DNA of 64,000 nt from Thermodesulfobium sp. 4217-1 (GCF_039822205.1 NZ_JBAGBW010000002.1:100387-164386), one strand, 5' to 3'; positions 16,116 through 26,854 are shown, numbered from the stretch's first letter. Numbers and translations are program-made. Notes: generated by a model not told the origin, from the letters alone.

Positions 16116-17315
16116 TTGAAAAAATTGTTTATTGCTCTTTCAATGTTATTTTTTATTTTCTCAACAAGTTGTTTTTCCTATGCAGATGAGAGTGCTATGG
16201 TCAAAGGCAATATAGATTTCGGAATAAATTTAATGAATGAGATAAGAACTCATGAATTCGATAACAACGTTATTTTTTCACCGACTGGTCTGGGCCAATC
16301 CCTAAGCGCTCTTTCGAATGGTGCTGCAGGTTCTACTCTTGATCAGATAAATCTTGTACAGGGGCTTAATGGATATAGTGAATCTGATATAAATTCCTTT
16401 TGGAAGAAGACTGTAAATCCAAAACCCTATGAATATAACAAAAAAATGTTTATCTATACCAGGTCTTCTCTTTGGGTTCAAAATGGCTATACCTTTAGTC
16501 CCGATTTTATGACAAAGATAACATCTTTCTACCCAGGTTTCGACCTTACTTATATAAATTTTTCTGACAAATATACACCATCTGCAATAAACGGTTGGGT
16601 TAAATCTACTACTGATCGCCAGGTTACAAACATCATTAGCAAAAAGGATGTCGACAAAGACACCATAATGGATTTGATAAACGTTACTTACGCAAAGCTT
16701 GCCTGGAAAAATGAATTCCCAAAAAATCTTACTAAAAAGGGTGATTTTTATCTCTCGAACGGTAAGACCACTAAGGCTCTTTATATGAAGACATCTGGCA
16801 ATTTTGACTACTATGAGAATAATTTCTTTCAAGCTGTAAAAGTCGATTTGGCAGATCCTAATTTGGAAGCGGTATTTTTCCTTCCAAAGGGCACCAAGAC
16901 TCTTATGAACATCTACAGGAATATGAACGGTGAAAATTATTTTGATTGGTCTTCGAAATTCCAGAAAAAATCATTAGATCTTATTCTACCAAAAATGGAT
17001 CTTGAATATAAGAAATCCTTTATAACAGAATTCAAGGGAATTGGTGTCGGCTCACCTTTCAACCAAAATGATGCTGACTTTAAGAGAATGTTTAACGTTG
17101 CTAACTTTTCTTTTGTGTCAAACGAAATTTCTGACAACTTTCTAAAAGTTGATGAAAACGGCATAAATAAAACTGTTTTTGACAAAAGTATTAAAGACAA
17201 CGTGAATTTTGATCACCCGTTTCTGATGGTCATAGTGGACAAAACTACAAATGCCTGGATATTGGTAGCTTCTATTGAGAATCCCCATCCTGATGAATGG
17301 CTTGAAATTTTATAG
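16116..17315 (+). CDS. Secreted serpin with atypical reactive-centre loop
   Basis: A serpin-fold protein of about 399 residues. TTG at 16116 is preferred over GTG at 16107 because the GTG lies inside the GAGGTG ribosome site; it gives a signal peptide starting MKKLFIALSMLFF and ending near SYA-DE. Serpin hallmarks are NVIFSPTGLGQSLSALSNGAAGSTLDQI-type helix B-C sequence (shortened here), VTYAKLAWKNEF, KVDENGINKT before the loop and FDHPFLMVIVD after it, and a C-terminal VASIENPH. The loop between the E-N-G hinge and FDHPF is about six residues shorter than in alpha-1-antitrypsin. The hinge after Gly is INKTVFD instead of small residues, so classical suicide inhibition is doubtful. Confidence 0.88.
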   Translation: MKKLFIALSMLFFIFSTSCFSYADESAMVKGNIDFGINLMNEIRTHEFDNNVIFSPTGLGQSLSALSNGAAGSTLDQINLVQGLNGYSESDINSFWKKTVNPKPYEYNKKMFIYTRSSLWVQNGYTFSPDFMTKITSFYPGFDLTYINFSDKYTPSAINGWVKSTTDRQVTNIISKKDVDKDTIMDLINVTYAKLAWKNEFPKNLTKKGDFYLSNGKTTKALYMKTSGNFDYYENNFFQAVKVDLADPNLEAVFFLPKGTKTLMNIYRNMNGENYFDWSSKFQKKSLDLILPKMDLEYKKSFITEFKGIGVGSPFNQNDADFKRMFNVANFSFVSNEISDNFLKVDENGINKTVFDKSIKDNVNFDHPFLMVIVDKTTNAWILVASIENPHPDEWLEIL

Positions 17316-17317
17316 TA

Positions 17318-17346
17318 TTTACAATAATTTATTTTTATGTTAGTAT
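17318..17346 (+). promoter_or_regulatory. Promoter of tRNA-Val
   Basis: TTTACA at 17318-17323, 17-nt spacer, TAGTAT at 17341-17346. The predicted transcription start is about 12 nt before the tRNA, in a 50-nt gap after the serpin stop. Confidence 0.55.
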
Positions 17347-17365
17347 TCACTTTTGCACTTTTTTT

Positions 17366-17440
17366 GGGCGGATAGCTCAGAGGTAGAGCACTTGCTTCAC
17401 ACGCAAGGGGTCGTAGGTTCGATTCCTACTTCGCCCACCA
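17366..17440 (+). tRNA. tRNA-Val (anticodon CAC)
   Basis: A 75-nt gene folding as a cloverleaf. The acceptor stem GGGCGGA pairs with TTCGCCC (one G-U). The D arm contains AGCTCAGAGGTAGAGCA. The anticodon stem CTTGC/GCAAG encloses the loop TTCACAC with anticodon CAC, reading GTG. The T arm has the GTTCGATTC loop. The 3' CCA is encoded. Confidence 0.97.
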
Positions 17441-17556
17441 CTCTTTAATCTTATAGGAGGGATATACATAGAGCCTCAAAAATTAATTAAAATTTGCTAT
17501 TTTTTATTGGATTTTCTTTTTAAAGAATGATGGCTTGGTTGGAGTCTACTCCTTGC

Positions 17557-17724
17557 TTATTTGATCTCTTTGGTTATATCAATCTGATCTTTGATTTCTT
17601 GTGTTTCTTTTTTGAAATTTCCAAGAGATCTACCGAATTCTTGTGTAATTTTTGGAAGCTTTTTTGGTCCAAGGATTATCAAAAGAATTGCTATTATCAT
17701 TCCAGTTTGCTGCCAACTTATCAT
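17557..17724 (-). CDS. tatA: TatA-family Sec-independent translocase subunit
   Basis: A 55-residue protein not obvious by length alone. After a short periplasmic N-terminus (MISWQQTG) there is one transmembrane helix (MIIAILLIILGP), the hinge GPKKLPKI diagnostic of TatA/TatB, an amphipathic helix (TQEFGRSLGNFKKE) and a charged tail. TatA oligomerises to let folded proteins cross the cytoplasmic membrane with TatC, which is not in this window. AGGAAAGGA lies upstream of the ATG and a good promoter further upstream (17791-17819). It is divergent from rpoB. At 55 residues it is short for TatA, and TatA versus TatB/E cannot be settled. Confidence 0.85.
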   Translation of the reverse strand: MISWQQTGMIIAILLIILGPKKLPKITQEFGRSLGNFKKETQEIKDQIDITKEIK

Positions 17725-17790
17725 TTTTTTGATTCCTTTCCTTGTTTTTGGGATTTCATTTTTTTAAAGTGCTATTTTTAATTGGTTTAT

Positions 17791-17819
17791 ATTTTATCTT
17801 TTTTCTTCCTGTGATGCAA
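17791..17819 (-). promoter_or_regulatory. Promoter of tatA
   Basis: Minus strand: TTGCAT (rc of 17814-17819), 17-nt spacer, TAAAAT (rc of 17791-17796), about 65 nt upstream of the tatA ATG. I do not see an equally good plus-strand promoter for rpoB in the same 119-nt gap. Confidence 0.5.
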
Positions 17820-17843
17820 GAACTTGTCTTGTGAGGTGTATTT

Positions 17844-20800
17844 ATGAGAGACGTATTAGTTAAGCCCCGCATAAAATATGCGGGTGAAAGATCAAATGAA
17901 ACACAAAGGATCGAAGCTCCTGTACCAAATCTTTTAGATCTTCAAAAGAAATCTTATGAGAGATTTCTTCAGTTTGGAATTGAAGAAGAATTGAGTTCTT
18001 ACTTCCCAATTGTGGATGCAGGTGACAGGTATGAATTAACATTTGTTTCCTGCCGTTTGGAAGAACCAAAATTTTCTGAAGAGGAGGCCCGAATCAAGGA
18101 CAAGACTTATGAAGCCCAGATCAAGGTTAAGTTAAGACTACTTGACAAACAAAGCCAAGAAGTGATCGAATCTGAGGTTTTATTGGGTGAAGTGCCAGTA
18201 ATGACAAAAAGGGCAACTTTTGTCGTGAATGGATCAGAAAGGGTAATAGTAAACCAGCTTACAAGGTCTCCTGGCGTTTATTTTAAAGAAGACAAAGACC
18301 TTATGGACAGGAAAACGTTTTTAGGTACAGTAATACCTGTTAAGGGAAATTGGATAAATTTTGAGGCGCCTTCAAATGGTTCTGTATGGATTAGAATAGA
18401 AAAGTCAAGGAAATTGCCCGTATCTATCTTTCTAAAAGCTTGCGGAATTGACCAATCAAGAATTGAAGAGGCCCTTGTAGATGACAAATTTAGAAAGGCC
18501 ACTTTCGCTCAGGATGGCACACAAAACAGAGAAGAGGCCCTTCAAGAGTTTTATAAGAAAATTAGACCTGGAGAAGCACCAAATCCTGAGGCAGCTAAGG
18601 GCATTATAAACAATAGATTTTTTGACAAAAGAAGATTCGATCTTGGTGAGGTTGGACGTCTAAAAATAAATGAAAAATTGGGTCTAATGGATGTAGTTCC
18701 ATTAGATTGTTTGGTTTTACATAAAGAGGATATGCTTGCAATTGTTAAGTATCTTGTAAACCTTCATTATGGAGATGGCACGCTGGATGATATCGATCAT
18801 CTTGAGAACAGAAGAGTAAGACTGGTAGGCGAGTTGGTAAGACAGAAATTTAGAGAAGGTCTTTATAGGATGGAACATGCGATTCACGAAAGAATGTCTT
18901 TGTACAAGGGTACCACAAAGCTAAAAATTAGCAATGTTATAAATAGCGGTCCGCTTACAGTAGCCTTGCGCGAGTTTTTCTGTACCGGTCAATTATCGCA
19001 ATATATGGATCAAACAAATCCTCTTGCAGAGCTTACTCACAAGAGAAGGATCTCAGTTCTCGGACCTGGCGGGTTAACAAGAGAGAGAGCTGGTTTCGAA
19101 GTAAGAGATATTCACCCTTCTTACTATGGCAGATTTTGCCCGATTGAGACTCCTGAAGGCCCCAATGTCGGATTGATTAGCTCACCGACTATTTATGCTG
19201 TGGTCAATGACTATGGATTTTTAGAGACGCCGTATAGAAAGGTCAAAAACGGTAAGTTGACTGATATTATCGAAAGCTTTACCGCTAGCAAGGAGAGAAA
19301 CCTATATATTGCTTCTGCAGACGTAAACGTTGAAAATCAAAAGATTAAAGGCGACACTGTTGTAGCAAGGTATAACGGTGAATTCATGCAGGTTTCACCT
19401 GATAAGATTGACTATATTGGAGTTTCTCCCAAGCAGATGTTAAGCTTGAGCTCCTCCTTAATTCCTTTCGTAGAACATAACGATGCAAACCGTGCTTTGA
19501 TGGGCTGTAACATGCAGCGTCAGGCTGTACCTCTTGCTATTGAGGAGGCGCCATGGGTTGGCACGGGTATGGAGATGGTAGCAGCAATTGATTCCGGTAT
19601 GGTTCACATTGCTGATAAGGATGGGACGGTAAGGACTGCCGCTGGTGGAAAAATACTTATAGATTTTAATGATGGTACATCAAAAGAATATAGATTAATG
19701 AAATTTGTTAGATCAAACAACGCAACGTGCTTTAACCAAAAATCTCTTGTAAGGGCTGGAGACAAGGTCAAGAAGGGTCAAATTCTAACTTCTGGCTGTG
19801 CAACCGATAAAGGTGAATTGGCACTTGGCAAAAATGTTTTGGTAGCATTTATGCCATTTGGCGGATATAACTTTGAAGATGCAATATTGATCAACAATAG
19901 ACTTGTAAGAGAGGATGTTTTTACCTCTATACACATTGAGAGCTATGAAGTTGAGGCCAGATCTACTAAATTGGGCGATGAGGAAATAACGAGAGAAATC
20001 CCGAATGTCTCTGAAGAAGCAAGGAGAAATCTTGATGAACAGGGCATTATTGTGGTTGGCACAGAAGTCAATGCTGGAGATTATCTTGTGGGAAAGCTTA
20101 CGCCAAAGGGTGATGTGGAGCCTCCTTCTGAAGAAAGATTATTAAGGGCAATTTTTGGAGATAAATTAAGGGATATGAGAGATACCTCTCTAAAGCTTCC
20201 TCATGGTGAAAAAGGCAAAGTAATAGATGTTAGGATTTTTTCTAGGAACAATGGCGACGATCTGCTCCCGGGAGTGACTACAAAGGTTAGAATAACGGTT
20301 GCGCAGATGAGAAAGATATCTGTGGGCGACAAGATGACAGGTAGACACGGTAATAAAGGTGTCATATCCAAGATCTTGCCTGAGGCTGATATGCCTTATT
20401 TGCCAGACGGAACTCCAGTTGACGTCGTTTTGAACCCATTGGGCGTACCTTCAAGAATGAATGTAGGTCAGATACTTGAAGAACAATTGGGACTTGCGGC
20501 TGGAATACTTAACAATTTTGGCAAGGATAAAGAAGTCAAATATAAATTTGAAGCAACGCCTTTTGACGAGTCATTTGGAGAAAGGGCATCTGAGAGATTT
20601 ATCCAGCAATATTTGGACAAAGCCAGAGAGATTAAGCCCTTTGTTGGGAAAAACGGAAAGGTTACTCTGTATGATGGTAGAACTGGCGATCCGTTTTTGT
20701 CTCCTGTCACAGTGGGATATATGTACTTGCTAAAACTCATCCACCTTGTTGATGACAAGATCCATGCAAGATCAACTGGTCCATACTCGCTAATAACTCA

Positions 20801-21143
20801 ACAGCCTCTTGGAGGAAAAGCTCAGTTCGGAGGTCAGAGGTTTGGTGAGATGGAAGTGTGGGCGCTGGAGGCTTATGGCGCTGCAAATGTGCTGCAAGAG
20901 ATACTGACTATCAAATCTGATGACATAACTGGCAGAACAAAGGCAATGGAGGCAATTATAAAGGGTAAAAATCTGGGAACTCCAGGTTTGCCAGAGTCTT
21001 TTAAAGTGCTTGTCAGAGAGCTTCAGGGATTAGCGCTTGACATAACCCTTATGCATCAAGATGGCAATTTTATTGATTTGGAACATATGGATGATGACGA
21101 TAATATGCTTCCGCTTTTAAAGACTGTAAACATTGAATATTAA
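17844..21143 (+). CDS. rpoB: DNA-directed RNA polymerase beta subunit
   Basis: Beta subunit of the core RNA polymerase, forming one side of the catalytic cleft and the rifampicin pocket. At 1099 residues it is a compact version without the large lineage inserts of the enterobacterial protein. Recognised blocks are the N-terminal LLDLQKKSYERFL, the rifampicin region (GQLSQYMDQTNPLAELTHKR then ISVLGPGGLTRERAG), PTPKGDVEPP-like KLTPKGDVEPP, KMTGRHGNKG and the C-terminal GGQRFGEMEVWALEAYGA. ATG with GAGGTG upstream. The usual rplK-rplA-rplJ-rplL genes are not upstream; instead there are tatA and tRNA-Val. rpoC follows after 56 nt. Confidence 0.98.
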   Translation: MRDVLVKPRIKYAGERSNETQRIEAPVPNLLDLQKKSYERFLQFGIEEELSSYFPIVDAGDRYELTFVSCRLEEPKFSEEEARIKDKTYEAQIKVKLRLLDKQSQEVIESEVLLGEVPVMTKRATFVVNGSERVIVNQLTRSPGVYFKEDKDLMDRKTFLGTVIPVKGNWINFEAPSNGSVWIRIEKSRKLPVSIFLKACGIDQSRIEEALVDDKFRKATFAQDGTQNREEALQEFYKKIRPGEAPNPEAAKGIINNRFFDKRRFDLGEVGRLKINEKLGLMDVVPLDCLVLHKEDMLAIVKYLVNLHYGDGTLDDIDHLENRRVRLVGELVRQKFREGLYRMEHAIHERMSLYKGTTKLKISNVINSGPLTVALREFFCTGQLSQYMDQTNPLAELTHKRRISVLGPGGLTRERAGFEVRDIHPSYYGRFCPIETPEGPNVGLISSPTIYAVVNDYGFLETPYRKVKNGKLTDIIESFTASKERNLYIASADVNVENQKIKGDTVVARYNGEFMQVSPDKIDYIGVSPKQMLSLSSSLIPFVEHNDANRALMGCNMQRQAVPLAIEEAPWVGTGMEMVAAIDSGMVHIADKDGTVRTAAGGKILIDFNDGTSKEYRLMKFVRSNNATCFNQKSLVRAGDKVKKGQILTSGCATDKGELALGKNVLVAFMPFGGYNFEDAILINNRLVREDVFTSIHIESYEVEARSTKLGDEEITREIPNVSEEARRNLDEQGIIVVGTEVNAGDYLVGKLTPKGDVEPPSEERLLRAIFGDKLRDMRDTSLKLPHGEKGKVIDVRIFSRNNGDDLLPGVTTKVRITVAQMRKISVGDKMTGRHGNKGVISKILPEADMPYLPDGTPVDVVLNPLGVPSRMNVGQILEEQLGLAAGILNNFGKDKEVKYKFEATPFDESFGERASERFIQQYLDKAREIKPFVGKNGKVTLYDGRTGDPFLSPVTVGYMYLLKLIHLVDDKIHARSTGPYSLITQQPLGGKAQFGGQRFGEMEVWALEAYGAANVLQEILTIKSDDITGRTKAMEAIIKGKNLGTPGLPESFKVLVRELQGLALDITLMHQDGNFIDLEHMDDDDNMLPLLKTVNIEY

Positions 21144-21199
21144 TATAAAAAATGTTTACTACAGGTTTGATCGATTAAATTTGAAAGGGAGGAAACAGA

Positions 21200-24100
21200 T
21201 TGGAACCCTTTGTTGAAATTGATGATAATAAAAGACAAATTAAAGAGAAGACATCTTCCAAGCTTGTTGGTATTAAGATTGGACTTGCTTCTAGTGAGAA
21301 AATAAGAGAGTGGTCAAAAGGAGAAGTAAAAAAGCCTGAAACCATTAACTATAGAACTCTGAGGCCCGAAAGAGGCGGCCTCTTTTGTGAAAAAATCTTT
21401 GGTCCTACCAAAGATTATGAGTGTTATTGCGGCAAGTACAAAAGGCCAAGATATAAGGGCACAATTTGTGATAGATGCGGAGTAGAGGTTACCACATCAA
21501 AGGTAAGAAGATTGAGAATGGGGCACATTGACCTGGCAGCCCCTGTTGCTCATATTTGGTATTTTAAAGGCACTACGAGCTATATTGCATCTGTTTTGGA
21601 GCTTTCAAACAAGGAAGTTGAAGAAGTAATATATTTTTCAAGGTATCTAATTTTAGACCCTAAGGATAGTGACTTACAAAAGTTTAAGACTCTATCGGAA
21701 GATGAATACGAATATTGGTTGAAACAACTTGGTAGGTCTGCAATTGAGGTAGAGTATTTAAATGATGGAAATTATCAGGTTACCGATCCAAAAAATACCT
21801 TACTGCAAGCTGGCAGAATTCTTACTTCAGATGAATACGAATATTATACTTATAGTTTCGGTCAGGATTATTTTGTTGCAAAGATGGGTGCTGAAGCTAT
21901 TAAAGAGGCGCTGGAGTCTATTAACGTAGTAGAATTAAGCCAGCAAATTAAAGAGGATATGGTCTCTACATCTTCTCAAAGTCCAAAAAGACTTAAGATG
22001 ATAAAAAGATTTAGAGTTCTTGAATTTTTTAGAAAATCTGGTGCCAATCCTGCATGGATGGTTTTAGAAGCCATACCTGTTATCCCGCCTGACTTAAGAC
22101 CAATGGTTCAGTTAGATGGAGGCAGGTTTGCCACTTCTGACCTAAACGATCTTTATAGAAGGGTTATCAATAGAAACAATAGGTTAAAAAAACTTCTTGA
22201 TATGGGCGCTCCTGAAATAATAGTCAGAAATGAAAAAAGGATGCTCCAGGAGGCTGTGGATGCGCTTTTTGACAACGAGAGAAGGATAAAACCTGTTACT
22301 GGGACTCACGATAGACCTCTTAGATCTCTTTCAGATATCATTGAGGGAAAACAAGGGCGATTCAGACAGAATTTGTTGGGAAAAAGAGTCGACTATTCTG
22401 GGCGTTCGGTAATTGTGGTAGGTCCTACGCTTAAGCTTCATCAATGTGGATTGCCGAAAGAAATGGCTCTTGAGCTTTTCAAGCCATTTGTAATTCATGA
22501 ACTGATTGAGAGAGGTTTGACTGGGAACGTAAAAGGCGCAAAGAGAAAGCTGGAGAGAGGTGAAAGTGTAATCTGGGATATCCTTGCCGAGGTTATACAA
22601 GGACACCCTGTATTTCTTAACCGTGCTCCTACGCTTCATAGACTGGGCATTCAGGCATTTGAGCCAGTTTTGATTGAAGGAAAAGCTATTCATCTTCATC
22701 CTTTAGTTTGTACGGCATTCAATGCGGACTTTGACGGAGATCAAATGGCAGTTCACGTTCCTCTATCTCTTGAGGCCCAGGCTGAAGCAAGAATATTGAT
22801 GCTGGCAAGTCACAACCTTTTGTCCCCTGCCAATGGTCAGCCGTTGGTTACGCCATCTCAAGATATGGTCTTGGGCCTTCACTATCTGACAAGTTTTGAT
22901 AAAAATTCTAACTTTAGAAGTGAAGAAGACGCAATGGACGCCTTTAAGAAGGGTGAGATTGAAGAGACCCAAAAGATTGACGTTTTTTGTGAAAAAGCTA
23001 ATGGGTACCTGACTACCTGTATTAGTAAAATAAAGATTGGAAAGCCTTTTTTGTTCTTTGTAGACAAAGAGGACGCTATTACAAGATATCAAATAAATAG
23101 TGTAAATCCTGATGAATTTTCCCTTAGCATTATTGACAGAATTGCAGTTAAAATTAATAATGAATTCTTGTCAACGAGCATAGGTCAAATATTTTTTAAT
23201 GAAGCTCTTCCAGACAATTGGCCTTATTATAGAGAACCTCTTACCAAGAAAAAGGTTGCAAATATTGTAAGGAAATGTTACGAGGATATCGGGCTTACCA
23301 GAACGGTAAAGCTGGTTGACGATTTAAAGGATATGGGATTTAAGTATGCAAAAGAGTCGGGGATATCTATTTCAATCGACGATCTCGTCGTCCCTGATGA
23401 GAAAAAAGATATTGTTAAGAAGGCAGAAGAAGAAGTAAAAAAATACGAAGATTTTGTTTTTGAGGGCGTTATGACTCAAGAGGAAAAGGATTCAAAAGTA
23501 AGAGAAAAATGGAACATGGTTACTGACGAGATTAAAGACAGAATGAACACGAGTATGGGTGAAAGAAATCCTGTGTTTATGATGGCAAATTCTGGCGCCA
23601 GAGGCAACATAGATCAGGTAAGGCAGCTGGCTGCAATGAGAGGTCTTATGTCAGACCCACATGGGAGAATCATCCCTATACCTATAAAAGCAAACCTTAA
23701 AGAAGGCATGAATATGATGGAATATTTTATTTCAACATACGGTGCAAGAAAGGGTTTGGTTGATACTGCATTGAGAACTTCTAACTCAGGATATCTTACC
23801 AGGAGATTGGTTGACGTCGCTCAGGAAATAATCGTGAGAGAAGAGGATTGCGGTAGTGAAGAAAGCTTAATAGTCTCTGATATGTTTGAAGGGCCAAAAG
23901 TAATTTTGGAATTAAGAGACAGGATTATTGGTAGATTTAGCGCTGAAGACATATATGATGCTGATGGTAAGCTAATAGTAAATAGAAATTCGCTCATAAC
24001 TCCTCCTATCGCTGACAAGATTGTAGATGCTGGAATAAAAGAGGTGGCTGTAAGGTCTCCTTTGACTTGTAAAACTCCTCATGGAGTATGTCAAAAATGT

Positions 24101-25648
24101 TATGGCTGGAGCTTGGCTACCAGAAATATTGTTGAGATTGGCGAGGCTGTGGGCATTATTGCTGCTCAATCCATAGGAGAACCTGGCACTCAGCTCACTA
24201 TGAGAACATTTCACACTGGCGGGGTCGCACTCCATAGGAGTAAGAACATAGAGAGATCAAAGACCAATGGAACGGTAAAATTCGATGGCCTAAAGACATT
24301 TTCGTTCTTAAATGACAACGAAGAAACGACAATTGCCATTTCGGATGGGCATATATCTGTAAAGGGTGAGTCCAATTTTAAATCTTTTGTAAACAGAGGC
24401 ATGCTTATACGCGTTAAAGATGGCGCAGTTGTAAAAGAAAACGATCTTTTAGCTGAGGAAGATGAAGAAAACGAATATTTGATATCAGGCAAGGGCATAA
24501 GTGTTTATTTCACAATGCCTCTTGAGGAAAGAAAAATGTCTGAGGATAATGTTATTACCTTTGCATCTCAAAATGGTGAGGTTTTATATACAAAAGAGAA
24601 ACCAATATTGATAAAGGTAAACGCTAACCTGGATATAAAAATAAAAGATAGAGAAAAAGTTGTGGTAGGTAAAGAAATCGCAGAAGGCATTACCAGCCCA
24701 GTTTTGGGTATGGCTATTATTCCTAAGTTCGAACCTGTTTTAGACTCTGAAACGGGCGAGATGGTTACCAATATATATATTTATCAAGGTGAATTTTTCC
24801 CTTGTAATAAGAATTCAAGATTGTTTATAAAAGATGGCGCCAAGTTGACTAACACTACTTTAGTAGCAATTTCTCCTATTTTAAGGGAGAGCGCAATGAA
24901 GACAAAAGATATTATCCAGGGTCTGCCAAGGGTAGAGGAGCTTTTTGAAGCAAGAAGACCAAAAAATGCTGCAATCCTCTCAGAAATTGATGGAATTGTT
25001 CATATCTTTGAAAACAATGATCCAGATCCAATTAAAATAATAATTGAAGGATTGGATGAGACGAAAGAGATTATAGCCCCTGCAAGTACGCAGCTCAAGA
25101 TGTCTGAGGGTGCGTTTATTAAAAAAGGCTATCCTTTGACAGAGGGTCAGTTCTACCCACAGGAGATTTTAAAGACCAGAGGGATTGATGCGGTCAAGCA
25201 GTATATCGTTGACGAAATACAAAAAGTATATAAGGACCAAAGCGTTTCAATACACGATAAGCACATTGAAATTATTGTCAGACAGATGACTAAGAGGGTG
25301 AAGATAAGAATCGACGGTGATTCTGATTGGCTGCCAGGCGAATACGTCGATAGAGGCGAATTTGAAAAGGTGGTCAAAGACCTTATACTCCAAGGCAAAG
25401 TTCCGCCTGAGGCCGATGATGCAGTACTCGGGATCACAAAATCGTCTTTGAACACCTCATCCTTCATTGCTGCTGCCTCTTTCCAGGAAACTACCAGGAT
25501 ATTGACCGAGGCATCCATTAGAGGAAAGGTAGACCATCTTAGAGGATTGAAGGAGAATGTGGTAATAGGGAGACTGATCCCTGCTGGCACAGGATATGAT
25601 CTATATGAAAAGGTTGATTATAGTAAGGATGGCGATAAACAAGATTAG
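21200..25648 (+). CDS. rpoC: DNA-directed RNA polymerase beta' subunit
   Basis: Beta' subunit of core RNA polymerase, 1482 residues. The N-terminal zinc site is seen as [20 protein letters not shown], the catalytic magnesium-binding [12 protein letters not shown] at about residues 511-522, the trigger-loop/bridge region with MANSGARGN and the second zinc site [11 protein letters not shown]. The C-terminal region has [12 protein letters not shown] and the [15 protein letters not shown] block. Start TTG at 21200 with AAAGGGAGG upstream. It follows rpoB and precedes an htrA gene by 81 nt, with no clear terminator between. Confidence 0.98.
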   Translation: MEPFVEIDDNKRQIKEKTSSKLVGIKIGLASSEKIREWSKGEVKKPETINYRTLRPERGGLFCEKIFGPTKDYECYCGKYKRPRYKGTICDRCGVEVTTSKVRRLRMGHIDLAAPVAHIWYFKGTTSYIASVLELSNKEVEEVIYFSRYLILDPKDSDLQKFKTLSEDEYEYWLKQLGRSAIEVEYLNDGNYQVTDPKNTLLQAGRILTSDEYEYYTYSFGQDYFVAKMGAEAIKEALESINVVELSQQIKEDMVSTSSQSPKRLKMIKRFRVLEFFRKSGANPAWMVLEAIPVIPPDLRPMVQLDGGRFATSDLNDLYRRVINRNNRLKKLLDMGAPEIIVRNEKRMLQEAVDALFDNERRIKPVTGTHDRPLRSLSDIIEGKQGRFRQNLLGKRVDYSGRSVIVVGPTLKLHQCGLPKEMALELFKPFVIHELIERGLTGNVKGAKRKLERGESVIWDILAEVIQGHPVFLNRAPTLHRLGIQAFEPVLIEGKAIHLHPLVCTAFNADFDGDQMAVHVPLSLEAQAEARILMLASHNLLSPANGQPLVTPSQDMVLGLHYLTSFDKNSNFRSEEDAMDAFKKGEIEETQKIDVFCEKANGYLTTCISKIKIGKPFLFFVDKEDAITRYQINSVNPDEFSLSIIDRIAVKINNEFLSTSIGQIFFNEALPDNWPYYREPLTKKKVANIVRKCYEDIGLTRTVKLVDDLKDMGFKYAKESGISISIDDLVVPDEKKDIVKKAEEEVKKYEDFVFEGVMTQEEKDSKVREKWNMVTDEIKDRMNTSMGERNPVFMMANSGARGNIDQVRQLAAMRGLMSDPHGRIIPIPIKANLKEGMNMMEYFISTYGARKGLVDTALRTSNSGYLTRRLVDVAQEIIVREEDCGSEESLIVSDMFEGPKVILELRDRIIGRFSAEDIYDADGKLIVNRNSLITPPIADKIVDAGIKEVAVRSPLTCKTPHGVCQKCYGWSLATRNIVEIGEAVGIIAAQSIGEPGTQLTMRTFHTGGVALHRSKNIERSKTNGTVKFDGLKTFSFLNDNEETTIAISDGHISVKGESNFKSFVNRGMLIRVKDGAVVKENDLLAEEDEENEYLISGKGISVYFTMPLEERKMSEDNVITFASQNGEVLYTKEKPILIKVNANLDIKIKDREKVVVGKEIAEGITSPVLGMAIIPKFEPVLDSETGEMVTNIYIYQGEFFPCNKNSRLFIKDGAKLTNTTLVAISPILRESAMKTKDIIQGLPRVEELFEARRPKNAAILSEIDGIVHIFENNDPDPIKIIIEGLDETKEIIAPASTQLKMSEGAFIKKGYPLTEGQFYPQEILKTRGIDAVKQYIVDEIQKVYKDQSVSIHDKHIEIIVRQMTKRVKIRIDGDSDWLPGEYVDRGEFEKVVKDLILQGKVPPEADDAVLGITKSSLNTSSFIAAASFQETTRILTEASIRGKVDHLRGLKENVVIGRLIPAGTGYDLYEKVDYSKDGDKQD

Positions 25649-25729
25649 TTTTAAATAATTATAATATTTTTCTAATATATAACATTTAAAATATTTTCTA
25701 TTTTCAGAATATCCAAAAGGGAGGTTTTT

Positions 25730-26854
25730 ATGTACGAGCAAAAAGGAAATAAATTTAGAGAAATGCTTGCAAAGTCTATCTTCTTTTTTGTTGCAGCGTG
25801 TTTTGGAGGTATGCTTGTCCTTGGTGCTATATGGGCTTTTCCAGCATTTAGACCGCCTGTAAAGGTATCACCCTCTACAGCGGTGGCAGCTATCGATATG
25901 TCAACTGACTCTCCTGTTGTAGAGGCTGTTAAAAAGGTTATGCCAAGCGTTGTACAGATAAACACCCTAATGTATGTAAAGAATCCAATATCTGACTTTT
26001 TTGGGATTCCAATGAAACCTATCCCTGAGGAAGGTCTTGGATCTGGTGTTATTATTAGGAGCGATGGTTTGATTCTCACCAATAACCATGTAATTGCAAA
26101 CGCTACCAAAGTGAAGGTGACTCTTTCTGATGGTAGGAAATTTGATGGAGAGGTTTTAGGAGCCGATCCTGTTACAGATTTGGCTGTGGTTAAAGTAAAT
26201 GCCACCGGGCTTCCTGCTGCACAGCTGGGGTCTTCTTCTGACCTCCAATTAGGACAGTGGGCTATTGCAATAGGTAACCCCTATGGCTTTTCGGGCACAG
26301 TGACTCTTGGAATTGTTAGCGCTCTTGATAGAAAGGTTCAAACATCTACTTACAGCGCTGGTCCATTTATCCAGACAGATGCCGCAATTAATCCAGGAAA
26401 CTCTGGAGGGCCTCTGGTAGACATAAATGGAAGGGTAATAGGCATTAATACTGCTATAATTCCTTATGCGCAGGGTATAGGCTTTGCAATTCCAATTGAT
26501 ACTGCGAAGAATATTTTGGATCAGCTAATAACCAATCATCAGGTGACACATCCTTATTTGGGTATTGATATGCTGCCAGTAGATCAATATCAGCTAAGCC
26601 AGATGGGCATTAAACAAAATGCAGCCGTATATGTGGCAAAGGTTATGCCTGGCTCTCCTGCAGAGCATGCTGGAATACTTCCAGGAGATGTGATTTTGAA
26701 GATTGATAATACTGAGGTTGATGTCTATTCTTTGCCAAATATCATTCTTACGCACAAGGTTGGAGACGTGGTTCATATTACCCTGTTTAGATCGGGCAAG
26801 ATTATCGATGTGCCTGTGACCCTGGAACCGAGACCTGAGAATATGAAATATTGA
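25730..26854 (+). CDS. HtrA/DegP-family serine protease with one PDZ domain
   Basis: A 374-residue membrane-anchored periplasmic protease for envelope protein quality control. One N-terminal transmembrane helix (about 14-38) is followed by a trypsin-like S1C domain with the catalytic triad His120 (TNNHVI), Asp150 (TDLAVVKV) and Ser225 (NPGNSGGPL). A single PDZ domain covers about 275-370 (YLGIDMLPV, then GSPAEHAGILPGDVI). A single PDZ and an uncleaved anchor fit DegS/HhoA-like members. ATG with GGGAGG upstream. It is co-directional with rpoBC but probably separately regulated. Confidence 0.93.
   Translation: MYEQKGNKFREMLAKSIFFFVAACFGGMLVLGAIWAFPAFRPPVKVSPSTAVAAIDMSTDSPVVEAVKKVMPSVVQINTLMYVKNPISDFFGIPMKPIPEEGLGSGVIIRSDGLILTNNHVIANATKVKVTLSDGRKFDGEVLGADPVTDLAVVKVNATGLPAAQLGSSSDLQLGQWAIAIGNPYGFSGTVTLGIVSALDRKVQTSTYSAGPFIQTDAAINPGNSGGPLVDINGRVIGINTAIIPYAQGIGFAIPIDTAKNILDQLITNHQVTHPYLGIDMLPVDQYQLSQMGIKQNAAVYVAKVMPGSPAEHAGILPGDVILKIDNTEVDVYSLPNIILTHKVGDVVHITLFRSGKIIDVPVTLEPRPENMKY

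Noticed and set aside
17455-17530. Strong SD (AGGAGG) followed 7 nt later by ATA and a 20-codon open frame
   Set aside because: It resembles the non-standard starts elsewhere, but the product is only 20 residues with no recognisable features; I cannot support it as a gene.
17527-17781. 84-residue plus-strand ORF between tRNA-Val and rpoB
   Set aside because: It is the complement of the tatA gene; its product is low-complexity Phe/Cys/Leu-rich and has no ribosome site, whereas the minus strand encodes a recognised TatA.
22331-22699. 122-residue minus-strand ORF opposite rpoC
   Set aside because: Lies across the invariant catalytic region of rpoC; antisense artefact.
25672-26205. 177-residue minus-strand ORF opposite htrA
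   Set aside because: Antisense shadow of a clear HtrA gene; Ser/Thr/Ile-rich translation typical of reverse complements of coding DNA here.
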